Source: Parabacteroides timonensis
Lineage (GTDB): Bacteria > Bacteroidota > Bacteroidia > Bacteroidales > Tannerellaceae
Assembly (NCBI RefSeq): GCF_900128505.1
Contig: NZ_LT669938.1
Coordinates: 1-8,858, forward strand
Reading direction: 5' to 3'
DNA: 8,858 nucleotides
The notes under the pieces are model-generated. The model saw nothing but the letters and a program-made list of their open reading frames with translations. It did no database searches and had not been told where the DNA came from. How positions within the stretch are numbered: position 1 is the stretch's first letter; every line of letters starts with the position of its first letter. This document shows, in pieces, positions 1-6,146 of this stretch. Position numbers and translations under genes: made by a program.

Positions 1-130
1 TACCACTTCCATTAGCATTATTAATAACGGTATTCTCTAATGTTATATTCTGTTGTCTACCAACAACGATACCGCTTGTTTTTTGGGCGTTGATGGTACA
101 GTTCCTCATGACCAATGTACTATGTACCGC
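1..130. repeat. Terminal overlap of a circular sequence (left copy)
   Basis: These 130 bases are identical to 8729-8858. A coding sequence on the minus strand reads without interruption from base 1 into base 8728, so the duplication is an assembly closure overlap and not a biological direct repeat. The true molecule is a circle of 8728 bp. Confidence 0.96.
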
Positions 131-1420
131 CTCAGAAAAATCGCCACCAGCGGTTCCAAGCAAGATTGCGGATTGTTTGTCCTCTGAATTGATAGTGACA
201 TTATCGAAAACAACTTGCATCTCTTTGGCGACTATTTGTATGCTGGAGCCTGATTTCGCTTCGATGTCAATAACACCATTGGCAAAAGTACAGTTTTTTC
301 CAGATACGTTCTCGGTACCGTTTTTATATGCCATACTCAATTTTGTGGCATTTAAAGTATTGCCACCTAAGTCGAGATTTAATTCCTTGCCGGGAGTGAC
401 AGTAAGTGCCATATCTGTTGTCAAGTCTTCTTGAAGTACCCAATTCCCACCTTCTGCAAGAGCTGTCCGTAAATCTGATGCGGATTTGATAATTTTGTGA
501 TTATGCTCGCTTTCAAAACCCGGAAGAATCGAGATACTGAAGTTGACATTATTGTTAAACAGTGAACCATAAACATTGGTTCGATAGTTACGTTGCATCG
601 GTACGTTAGGGATCTTGATAGTCTGGGTGTTTGTTCCGTCACTATAAGTAAACGTGCAATTGTGGATGCTTTTTTGCGCTGTTGCGTCAGCGCTTGTTGT
701 GCCTACGAGTAGGTAGTTCATGGAGAGGTAATCGTAATTTTTACCACCAATGGTGATCATACCTTCCGCTTTTGAAGCTTCCGAAAAACTTACATTGGTA
801 GTTTGAGTGGATATTGTTCCATCAAGCAGGTTTAATTCGGTAGGTACGCCTTCTACAGAGACACTTGTCTTCAGGTTATCAATATTAATACCGGATGTTG
901 CCAAATCATCGGCAACAACATTAAACTGTGCGAATGGGCGTTTCATTTCGATTGTTTGCGTACCCATGTCTCTCGTCACGGTCAAATCTGTAAGTCCGGC
1001 GAAGAATGCGTCACGTTTCTCATCATTGGAGATCGCATTGTCATAACTGACAGTCAATTGTTGGGTGTTAAAATCAATAGTATAAGGTGCCTCCGTTTCG
1101 TTATAGGCATCTGCCCAAAAGATGATGTCGTAAGTCTTACCAACAGCAAGAGGAAGCGTCAGGGTTGTTGGCTTGTTTGTTAATACCTCATTTTCTTTTT
1201 GGATAATAGGTTTTTTAGAATCCGCTTCATAGACTGCGTAAGATAGATAAGTCGCTTTCTCTCCCTCGCCGTAACGTGTCATAGGTTCCCCCGGCAGGGC
1301 AATAGCAAATGTTACCACCTCACTGTTTTCCATCCGACTTACCTCTTCTTCGTCACAAGCGGTAGCTGCAATTAAGGTCATTGCGGCAAACATCACATTG
1401 ATAAATAAATTACTTTTCAT
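1..1420 (-). CDS. Fimbrillin-like surface lipoprotein with C-terminal beta-helix (N-terminal 473 residues; continues at 8728)
   Basis: The gene starts at ATG 1420-1418 and runs off the window at base 1, continuing in frame from 8728 to the stop at 8304 (614 residues in all). The signal peptide ends in IAATAC with Cys22 as the probable lipidation site. The following DEEE resembles the acidic export signal of Bacteroidetes surface lipoproteins. Residues about 35-300 have fimbrillin-type landmarks: YDIIFWAD (97-104), RPFAQFNVVADDL (161-173), YLSMNYLLVG (231-240) and QRNYRTNVYGSL (276-287). From about residue 310 the protein becomes a right-handed beta-helix: NLDLGGNTL (348-356) is followed by rungs such as VVFDNVTINS and LVMRNCTINA. 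It starts 27 bp after the upstream lipoprotein gene, so the two are likely one operon. The protein probably sits on the outer surface as an adhesin or pilus-associated subunit. That role is inference; an unusual glycan-binding protein is an alternative. Confidence 0.88.
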   Translation of the reverse strand, partial: MKSNLFINVMFAAMTLIAATACDEEEVSRMENSEVVTFAIALPGEPMTRYGEGEKATYLSYAVYEADSKKPIIQKENEVLTNKPTTLTLPLAVGKTYDIIFWADAYNETEAPYTIDFNTQQLTVSYDNAISNDEKRDAFFAGLTDLTVTRDMGTQTIEMKRPFAQFNVVADDLATSGINIDNLKTSVSVEGVPTELNLLDGTISTQTTNVSFSEASKAEGMITIGGKNYDYLSMNYLLVGTTSADATAQKSIHNCTFTYSDGTNTQTIKIPNVPMQRNYRTNVYGSLFNNNVNFSISILPGFESEHNHKIIKSASDLRTALAEGGNWVLQEDLTTDMALTVTPGKELNLDLGGNTLNATKLSMAYKNGTENVSGKNCTFANGVIDIEAKSGSSIQIVAKEMQVVFDNVTINSEDKQSAILLGTAGGDFSEAVHSTLVMRNCTINAQKTSGIVVGRQQNITLENTVINNANGSG

Positions 1421-1447
1421 ATTCAAATATATGTTTTTTGTTAATTT

Positions 1448-2500
1448 TCAATAATTCAAGGGAACGTTAATATCTTCATCGAAATCTGGATTGACAATAA
1501 TACCTCCGGGAAGATTGGTTGTTAGAAACCGTCCTTTGATCGTGGTCATACGATTACGCATAAGCATGATGTCTTTTATGTTCATGTTCGCCACTATGAC
1601 CCCGTATTGATCTGTAATGACGAGATTTAACTCCGGTATAGGACTCTCTTCATTATTGAGCATTACATAATCAAATCCTAATTCGGCTTCATGCTCATTA
1701 ATTTGCGTGATTTTACTATTGAATTCAAAACCTGTTTTTGCATCAATGGGGTTGTCTACAAACAGATTAAAAGCACAGGGAACAAATTGTGTATAACGGA
1801 ATGTTACATTATAAGAGTCAAGGTTGATTGAACAATCGGAATCGTTATTGACATTTTTATCCTGTTCTTTTTCAAGCCTGATCTTCTCTTGATGTAGGAA
1901 CTGCGCAAGATCGGTTGTGATGATCTTGTATTTAGCGAGAGGTCGCAACAAATTGATCGTTGCGTTATTATTGGTTCCTTTCCTGATTTGAGCTTCCGTA
2001 TTTCCTCGGAAAACATTGCGCAATTCCGTGTTACCGCAATACTCACCGAAGTAGGTTACTTCCTCAAAGTTATCTGTGTCATAGAACTTGTGCTCTTTGC
2101 TGCCTTCATCCACATAATCAGTCCAAACAAGAAATTTATAGTTTCCTTCCTCCAGTTTGAGTCTGACAACAACGTCTTCTTCTGTCAACCGGTCTTTTGT
2201 AAATATAACGTTACAGTGTTCAGTCGTGTTGAACTTACCGACCTTATCTGCTTTATAGGCACGTATCGTATACCGAATATCTGCGTTTTCGGTGTTCATT
2301 AAAGAGCGTGTCTCTTTCCATACAACTTCATTTGGTGATAGCATCGTAGAATCGATATGGAGTTGTAGTTGTAAAGACCCTTTATAGCTGCCTTCCTCTT
2401 CCGAAACCTCATGTTTGCCACAAGAGACAATTATTAATGAGAACAATACTCCAGATAGCAGTCGCAAGTAGTTATGTGCAATATATCCTTTCATTATCAT
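1448..2500 (-). CDS. Fimbrillin / FimB-Mfa2-like lipoprotein, first gene of the surface operon
   Basis: The gene encodes 350 residues from ATG 2500. An in-frame start at 2590 would give 380 residues, but the best promoter (-7 box 2564-2557) lies inside that extension, and the extension would hide the signal peptide. ATG 2494 is also possible. The signal peptide runs from Met1 to a lipobox IVSC with Cys27, then GKHEVSEEE, which fits a lipidated, surface-exposed protein. Fimbrillin-type landmarks occur in order: YKFLVWTDYVDEG, RPLAKYKIITTDL, LGFDYVMLN and MRNRMTTIKGRF near the C-terminus. They match counterparts in the next gene, so the two are distant relatives. In Bacteroidales type V pili, FimB/Mfa2-like proteins anchor the fibre. 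An anchor or partner role here is inference from order and family. The gene ends 27 bp before its partner starts. Confidence 0.85.
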   Translation of the reverse strand: MIMKGYIAHNYLRLLSGVLFSLIIVSCGKHEVSEEEGSYKGSLQLQLHIDSTMLSPNEVVWKETRSLMNTENADIRYTIRAYKADKVGKFNTTEHCNVIFTKDRLTEEDVVVRLKLEEGNYKFLVWTDYVDEGSKEHKFYDTDNFEEVTYFGEYCGNTELRNVFRGNTEAQIRKGTNNNATINLLRPLAKYKIITTDLAQFLHQEKIRLEKEQDKNVNNDSDCSINLDSYNVTFRYTQFVPCAFNLFVDNPIDAKTGFEFNSKITQINEHEAELGFDYVMLNNEESPIPELNLVITDQYGVIVANMNIKDIMLMRNRMTTIKGRFLTTNLPGGIIVNPDFDEDINVPLNY

Positions 2501-2521
2501 ACTAATATCTTCTTGATATTC

Positions 2522-2548
2522 TTCTGTTTTTTTGACTAAAAAACAGAA
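2522..2548 (-). promoter_or_regulatory. Perfect 11-bp hairpin in the 5' leader of the surface operon
   Basis: TTCTGTTTTTT (2522-2532) and AAAAAACAGAA (2538-2548) form a perfect inverted repeat around a 5-nt loop. It sits between the predicted start of transcription and the start codon at 2500. It could act in mRNA stability, in attenuation, or as a protein-binding site. The sequence does not say which. Confidence 0.55.
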
Positions 2549-2556
2549 AATTTTTG

Positions 2557-2587
2557 CAAATTTATACTTTTTTGAAGACAGATCAAA
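2557..2587 (-). promoter_or_regulatory. Bacteroides-type promoter of the surface lipoprotein operon
   Basis: On the minus strand the -33 element TTTG (2587-2584) is followed by exactly 19 bp and then TAAATTTG (2564-2557), a perfect match to the Bacteroidetes -7 consensus TAnnTTTG. Transcription would start near 2550, leaving a leader of about 50 nt before ATG 2500. A second TACCTTTG at 2606-2599 lies in the upstream terminator stem and lacks a well-spaced -33 element. Confidence 0.75.
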
Positions 2588-2588
2588 C

Positions 2589-2625
2589 AAAAAACGAACA
2601 AAGGTAATATGCCCTTGTTCGTTTT
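2589..2625 (-). terminator. Intrinsic terminator for leftward transcripts, just upstream of the surface operon
   Basis: AAAACGAACAA (2591-2601) pairs perfectly with TTGTTCGTTTT (2615-2625). Two further G-C pairs lie inside after one mismatch. On the minus strand the stem is followed by a run of six T. It would stop readthrough from the second btgA-like gene and the IS remnant. Its T tract lies next to the -33 element of the next promoter, so one transcription unit ends almost where the next begins. Confidence 0.7.
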
Positions 2626-2644
2626 ATGTGTAATAGTCAAGACT

Positions 2645-2970
2645 TGTTCTGACAGTTCCTTTACTATCGGACAAAAAAAGTGTCAGATGTTTGTTGCAAA
2701 GTTACACACCTTTTTCATCCTCACAACCGAATGAGATTTTATCATGCTCATTCGGTTTTATTATTTCCTGATTTTGCAGTTGATACTTTCTTGCCACAGC
2801 GATTCCTTCGATAAAAGTTTGCATTGGAGTTTTTCCGAAGCAGTACTTTCCAGAGTGTGTTCTTTGGGTGTTATAGGAGTCCATCCACGCATCAAGGCCA
2901 GTTTGCAACTGTTCGATAGAGGTGTAGATTTTCTTTCTGAATGCGATAGCATACATTTCCTAATCTCTAA
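2645..2970 (-). mobile_element. Remnant of an IS481-like insertion sequence
   Basis: Only the 3' end of the element is left: a transposase C-terminus (2702-2956) plus a flank down to a possible terminal repeat starting TGTTCTGACAGT at 2645. IS481-type elements commonly begin with TGT. No partner end is seen on the 2970 side, where the sequence runs straight into the end of the second btgA-like gene. The right boundary is therefore a deletion junction and is placed only approximately. Confidence 0.6.
2702..2956 (-). pseudogene. Truncated IS481-like transposase, C-terminal 84 residues
   Basis: The frame encodes FRKKIYTSIEQLQTGLDAWM, then SYNTQRTHSGKYCFGKTPMQTF. This is the end of the integrase core in IS481-type transposases, where the YN..R.H and G.TP motifs follow the catalytic Glu. 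The catalytic Asp-Asp-Glu part is absent, against a usual length of roughly 300 residues or more. A stop codon stands two codons before the first Met, so the upstream part has been deleted. It is not expected to be active. Confidence 0.8.
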
Positions 2971-2976
2971 TAACGG

Positions 2977-3498
2977 TCAGAACTCCGTTGTTATGTATAT
3001 CTTTCCGAAAGTCTTTTGCTCATCACGCACCCGGCACAGTTCCCGGTGCGCCTTTTCCTTGTATTCCAGCAAAGCGGAGTTTTCAGAGCGCAGCCGGGCA
3101 ATCTCCCTTTCTTGTTCTTCGCTTTTGGCTTCTGCTTTTGCTTTTTCTTCGGCAGCATGGGCGATTAGTTCCGGCGCAGGGAGTTGTTTAGTGGTTTGTT
3201 CTTGGACAGCTTGGAGAAGCTGGCGCACCGCTTCCGTTCCCTCGTTGTGTTGTTCCATGATTTTTGCGGATTGTTCCAGCCGCCCGGCAACCTTTTCTAA
3301 TGGGGAGAGGTCAAATGCTTCACCCCGGAGGTCGAACCCGGTTCTTTGGAAATAATCAACGGACAACTCAACAAATTCTTTGCGGGTTATACCCGTATCC
3401 TTTAAATATTCATCTAATTTTTGGGCGTACTCTTGGCTTATCGCTATGGTGGTAAGCGGTGTTTTCCTCTTTTGCTTGCTTTCTTGTCCTTTTTCCAT
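2977..3498 (-). CDS. Orphan BtgA/MobC-like ribbon-helix-helix mobilization protein
   Basis: The gene encodes 173 residues. The N-terminus is basic (QKRKTPLTTIAISQEYAQKL), then LDEYLKDTGITRKEFVELSV and DYFQRTGFDL form a ribbon-helix-helix DNA-binding domain (about residues 14-55). This resembles the N-terminus of the accessory protein at 6316-6921 (TSVTIDRKTFARLDRLAKSN and the helix that follows). From about residue 60 it is a long Gln/Glu/Ala/Lys-rich coiled coil. Relatives help relaxases bind oriT and repress their own promoter. No relaxase gene follows; the 3' end abuts a transposase remnant, so the last residues (about KIYITTEF) may be a fusion product and the protein may be shortened. It has its own promoter at 3553-3524. 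It may be a relic of a second mobilization module, or a regulator acting on the main one. Confidence 0.7.
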   Translation of the reverse strand: MEKGQESKQKRKTPLTTIAISQEYAQKLDEYLKDTGITRKEFVELSVDYFQRTGFDLRGEAFDLSPLEKVAGRLEQSAKIMEQHNEGTEAVRQLLQAVQEQTTKQLPAPELIAHAAEEKAKAEAKSEEQEREIARLRSENSALLEYKEKAHRELCRVRDEQKTFGKIYITTEF

Positions 3499-3523
3499 TG
3501 CTGTAAAATGCTATATTCTGTTG

Positions 3524-3553
3524 CAAAGGTAGTTATAAGTTTTATTATTGCAA
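3524..3553 (-). promoter_or_regulatory. Promoter of the orphan BtgA-like gene
   Basis: On the minus strand TTG (3553-3551), a 19-bp spacer and TACCTTTG (3531-3524) match the Bacteroidetes promoter form. The start codon at 3498 is about 25 nt downstream of the -7 box. The -7 box is identical to that of the mobilization operon at 6261-6268. The -33 element lies inside one of two 17-bp direct repeats, which suggests control by a bound protein. Confidence 0.6.
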
Positions 3554-3583
3554 TTTATCGCAAATGTTATTACAATTTATTGC
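3545..3583. repeat. Two 17-bp direct repeats, likely operator of the orphan BtgA-like gene
   Basis: TTATTGCAATTTATCGC (3545-3561) and TTATTACAATTTATTGC (3567-3583) differ at two positions and are spaced 22 bp start to start, about two helical turns. They overlap and extend upstream of the -33 element. The minus-strand string TAACCGCAAT next to them also occurs at 6226-6235 before the main mobilization operon. Autoregulation by the encoded ribbon-helix-helix protein would fit. Confidence 0.55.
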
Positions 3584-3600
3584 GGTTATAGCAAAATAAA

Positions 3601-3792
3601 TCACTCTGTTATTAGCTGGAAGTCATGGTAAACGCCCCCTTTTCTTCCGCAGGATTCCGGACATGGTTCAGTGAATATCACTGTTACGAATATTGCCCCG
3701 GCGAACTTCTCTATCTCTGTAACCATTGCCCGTAAATCCCTGCCATAGCCGTTAATTTCGGCTGGTACGATAACTTTATCACCTGTTTTCAT
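3601..3792 (-). CDS. Small hypothetical protein downstream of rep
   Basis: The gene encodes 63 residues from ATG 3792, which lies 11 bp after the rep stop codon. A longer in-frame start at 3834 would overlap rep and is less likely. The sequence MKTGDKVIVPAEINGYGRDL, then FAGAIFVTVIFTEP and GGVYHDFQLITE, is a run of beta-strands with Gly turns, like a small SH3- or KOW-type barrel. That fold is a guess from the pattern. Two Cys residues (CPESC) lie in a loop. I do not recognise a family. Its place suggests co-transcription with rep and possibly a part in replication or copy control. Confidence 0.55.
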   Translation of the reverse strand: MKTGDKVIVPAEINGYGRDLRAMVTEIEKFAGAIFVTVIFTEPCPESCGRKGGVYHDFQLITE

Positions 3793-3803
3793 ACTTGTAT
3801 TTT

Positions 3804-4781
3804 TTATTCTATTCCAAAATCTTCCATTAAGCAAACCCGGATGATAGCCCCTATCTGTTTGGCTGGCTTGTCTATATATTGCTCAAACTTCTTTTGTATC
3901 TTTTGCGCCACCTGTACGGCTATTTCCGGGTGTAACTGTACGGCGTTCACTACACGCTTAACATATCCTTTGTCACTTTTGGAGAACCTAGAAATAGTGG
4001 TTGTTATGTAGATGATCGCCTGTTTGGCGCTTTCGTATTCCAATAGCTTTTGTTGTTCGGTTTGCCTTGTGTAAACGTAAAATTTGTATTCGGTCACTTC
4101 CTTGCCTTTGTAGCTCTTTGGCTCGAACTCGAAATATAAATCGCATTGTCCGGCATTGTACAACTCCCGGAGTTCCTTTTGCGGATCGTCAAGTACACGC
4201 CTTTTGAAATCGCATCCCCGTTTGTATTTCTTTTCCAACATGAACATTTCCCGGAGCTTTTCGACTGTGTAGAAGAAGAACCCGGCGTTTCGGTATTGGC
4301 AGCACAGTTCGTAAAACCTTTGCGAGAATGTGCTTTTGAGTGCGATTGCTACCGTCATGGAGTAACTCGTGAAGTTTTGGGCGAGTTCCACGTAATAGGG
4401 TAGTACCTCTTTGGAAACTTGCACCTCAAAATACGATTTATTTTTGATATGCTTGACGTAATTGACAAAACCGATACTTAGCCACATCTTTTCGTTGTTA
4501 ATCTCTATATCGCGATTTCTAAGCCGTTTTAGCGCATCGTAGATGTTTTGCATCTTGGTATTGTCACCGCATTTCTTTAGTTCTTCCTCGTGTATGGTGA
4601 TAATCAGATCATCGAATAAGTCCCGTCTGCCGTTCTCGTTCTCGATGTATTGCGCCCGGATATTTCGTATAATGGAGTATAGGGCACGTTTTTCGATAAG
4701 GTCGAACTTGTAGCGTGCAGTAGTCAGCGCATTGTCTTGCGACAGGACTATATCCCTCTGTTTCTTGTCTTTCTTCTCCAT
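3804..4781 (-). CDS. Plasmid replication initiator, RepB / Rep_3 family
   Basis: The protein has 325 residues, normal for the family. These initiators have two winged-helix domains, bind iterons next to their own gene and start theta replication. Visible family marks are VLSQDNALTTARYKFDLIEK followed by RALYSIIRNI (about 12-41), KSTFSQRFYELCCQYRNAG (about 149-167), the EKLREMF motif and FKRRVLDDPQKEL in the second winged helix. The C-terminal 80 residues (TTISRFSK to the end) are less conserved. Iterons lie just upstream at 4813-4931, with one inverted copy inside the probable promoter, so Rep likely represses itself. No other initiator is present in the circle, so this gene should be essential for the plasmid. 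Confidence 0.93.
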   Translation of the reverse strand: MEKKDKKQRDIVLSQDNALTTARYKFDLIEKRALYSIIRNIRAQYIENENGRRDLFDDLIITIHEEELKKCGDNTKMQNIYDALKRLRNRDIEINNEKMWLSIGFVNYVKHIKNKSYFEVQVSKEVLPYYVELAQNFTSYSMTVAIALKSTFSQRFYELCCQYRNAGFFFYTVEKLREMFMLEKKYKRGCDFKRRVLDDPQKELRELYNAGQCDLYFEFEPKSYKGKEVTEYKFYVYTRQTEQQKLLEYESAKQAIIYITTTISRFSKSDKGYVKRVVNAVQLHPEIAVQVAQKIQKKFEQYIDKPAKQIGAIIRVCLMEDFGIE

Positions 4782-4798
4782 GACTTTAATGCTTTTCG

Positions 4799-4830
4799 CA
4801 AAGGAAATATTTATCTACGACAAAAACAAA
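4799..4830 (-). promoter_or_regulatory. Likely rep promoter overlapping an inverted iteron
   Basis: On the minus strand TTTG (4830-4827), a 20-bp spacer and TTCCTTTG (4806-4799) match the Bacteroidetes promoter except for one base of the -7 box. The rep start codon is 18 bp beyond. The spacer contains an inverted iteron core (4813-4824), the usual arrangement for repression of rep by its own product. Confidence 0.55.
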
Positions 4831-4931
4831 TATTTGGCGTAGAATATTTGTCGTAGATAGCCGTTTTTTTCGGAAATTTGTCGTAGATGCTCGGAAATTT
4901 GTCGTAGATGCTCGGAAATTTGTCGTAGATG
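4813..4931. repeat. Iteron array, probable replication origin
   Basis: Three tandem perfect copies of CGGAAATTTGTCGTAGATG begin at 4871, 4892 and 4913, spaced 21 bp (two helical turns). A partial copy with the core TTTGTCGTAGAT is at 4847-4858, a degenerate one (TTTGGCGTAGAAT) is at 4833-4845, and one inverted core (ATCTACGACAAA) is at 4813-4824 near the rep start. Iteron clusters upstream of a Rep_3 gene are the standard origin of such plasmids. Confidence 0.9.
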
Positions 4932-5256
4932 ACCTTTATAAGATATTATAGCACAATGTGTTATGCTATGCCATAAAAGTAACTAAAAAGAAACTAAAAA
5001 TTACCGTAAAGCAATGGAGTGTTTCTTTTTTGGTTTATAGAGGTCGCTTCGCTCCACTTTTCAGTGTGTTTTTTGATACGACGAATTTCCGGAGAATGGG
5101 AAAGAGTGGAAACAGGTAAAGCCAAGTGCAACGGATTAGGAAGATTTTTCGGAGTGTTAAATTTTGTATAAATATGACTTTTAATGTATAAAACGAGAAG
5201 TTTCCGGGAGCAAAAACGCATCCCGGATTTAATGTAACTTTTTGTTGTATAGTTAG
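4932..5256. other. Noncoding stretch between iterons and antitoxin gene; possible AT-rich unwinding region
   Basis: No convincing gene is seen. The part next to the iterons (about 4932-5025) is very AT-rich and could be the strand-opening region of the origin. No clear DnaA box was found by eye. An open frame of 89 codons on the minus strand (4994-5263) looks spurious: its composition is unlike a folded protein and it overlaps the end of the antitoxin gene. An 11-mer TCGCTTCGCTC at 5044-5054 recurs at 7884-7894. Confidence 0.5.
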
Positions 5257-5571
5257 TTACCATAACGCAACTTTACCCATGCTTCCGATTTCAAGTTTAG
5301 CACTGATCCCCATAGCCTTAAAAACTCTTGCAATGGTGGAAAAGGTTAAATTCTTACCGTTTTCAATTCGGGAGATTTGAGCCCGTTGCACTCCTATCAG
5401 ATTACCTAATTCCTCTTGGGTTAAGTTCTTTGATTGGCGAGCTTGTTTAATGGCTTCACCTATCAAAAAAGAGTTAAGTTCTTCTTCGTAGGCATCACGT
5501 TTGGGAGTACCTTTTTCTCCGATGTATTTATCCTCGATTTCTTCGAGTGTATAAAATTTCTTTGCTTCCAT
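5257..5571 (-). CDS. HigA-like antitoxin, XRE-family helix-turn-helix
   Basis: The protein has 104 residues. Residues about 35-90 form an XRE-type helix-turn-helix: IGEAIKQARQSKNLTQEELG, then NLIGVQRAQISRIENGKNLT. The N-terminal 35 residues (KKFYTLEEIEDKYIGEKGTP) are the extension common in HigA-type antitoxins paired with HigB-like toxins. It starts 5 bp after the toxin stop codon, so the two are co-transcribed with the toxin first, as in higBA loci. Antitoxins of this type neutralise the toxin and repress the shared promoter. On this plasmid the pair most likely acts as an addiction module. Confidence 0.88.
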   Translation of the reverse strand: MEAKKFYTLEEIEDKYIGEKGTPKRDAYEEELNSFLIGEAIKQARQSKNLTQEELGNLIGVQRAQISRIENGKNLTFSTIARVFKAMGISAKLEIGSMGKVALW

Positions 5572-5576
5572 ACGCT

Positions 5577-5924
5577 TTATCTTTTTGAATTAAAATAATC
5601 TTTTCTAATCTCTTCGGCTTTAGCTATTTCTTTGGGAGGTGTCTTTTGGGTTTTCTTGATAAACCCATGCGTTGCGATTACCAGAGTGTTTATCTTATCG
5701 TCCTTATCCCAAAAAGCAAGAAGCCTGTACTTGGTTTTGTTATAGAACGTTCTGAACTCCCAGATATCCGTATCATCCAATTTCTTGAATAAATCTGGAT
5801 CAAGTACAAAGGTGGATTTACGAATATTGCTAATGATCTTCTCACGTACCTTGTTGGGCAATCCGTCTAAAAACTCTTGGGCTTCGTTGGATAATTTGAC
5901 CTTGAATCTTGATTTTGCTTCCAT
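5577..5924 (-). CDS. HigB-like toxin, RelE/ParE superfamily (Gp49 type)
   Basis: The protein has 115 residues from ATG 5924. An in-frame start at 5978 is rejected because the promoter -7 box (5951-5944) lies inside that extension. Family marks are KVKLSNEAQEFLDGLPNKVR (N-terminal helix), LFKKLDDTDIWEFRTFYN followed by KYRLLAFWD (beta-sheet core), and THGFIKKTQKTPPKEIAKAE near the C-terminus, the HGF.KKTQKTP signature of HigB/Gp49 toxins. Such proteins cut mRNA on the ribosome. The Lys/Arg-rich KKTQKTP segment is intact, so the toxin may be active. The antitoxin gene follows after 5 bp. Confidence 0.88.
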   Translation of the reverse strand: MEAKSRFKVKLSNEAQEFLDGLPNKVREKIISNIRKSTFVLDPDLFKKLDDTDIWEFRTFYNKTKYRLLAFWDKDDKINTLVIATHGFIKKTQKTPPKEIAKAEEIRKDYFNSKR

Positions 5925-5974
5925 ATAAAGTTTTTTAGTGTTGCAAAGATAATATTTTGTTTCCATATAACGAA
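5919..5974 (-). promoter_or_regulatory. Promoter of the toxin-antitoxin pair with flanking direct repeats
   Basis: On the minus strand the -7 box TATCTTTG (5951-5944) matches TAnnTTTG. TTCG at 5974-5971 lies 19 bp upstream as a weak -33 element. The 10-mer TTCCATATAA occurs at 5919-5928, overlapping the toxin start codon, and at 5961-5970, so it brackets the core promoter. These copies could be antitoxin operators, or a duplicated start region, since both copies read METK or MEAK. Confidence 0.55.
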
Positions 5975-6146
5975 ACATAATGTATTTATTTCATGCAGCC
6001 TGTTGTGCCGTTTTGATGTGTTTTTTTGTTTGTGGAATAGGTTCTTTCTTAGTGCCTCGCTCCGACATCTCCCCGTCCCCCTTGTACGAGCTTTCGCCGT
6101 ACCGCAGGGGAGGGTGTTCGTCGATTGCTCGGCAGTCGAAAGAACA

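Noticed and set aside
90..434. Open frame of 114 codons on the plus strand
   Set aside because: It lies antisense to the large fimbrillin/beta-helix gene, has no recognisable domain, and is a shadow of that gene.
1424..1431. TATATTTG box (minus strand) before the second surface gene, resembling a -7 promoter element
   Set aside because: It lies only 3 bp before the start codon, which would leave no leader, and the gene follows its partner by 27 bp, so operon transcription is more likely.
4930..4975. Possible CRISPR or second repeat array next to the iterons
   Set aside because: The repeats are tandem with 2-bp gaps, not separated by unique spacers, and match the iteron pattern of Rep_3 plasmids.
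4994..5263. Open frame of 89 codons on the minus strand between origin and antitoxin gene
   Set aside because: It overlaps the antitoxin stop codon, lacks a domain, and its composition looks like translated AT-rich noncoding DNA.
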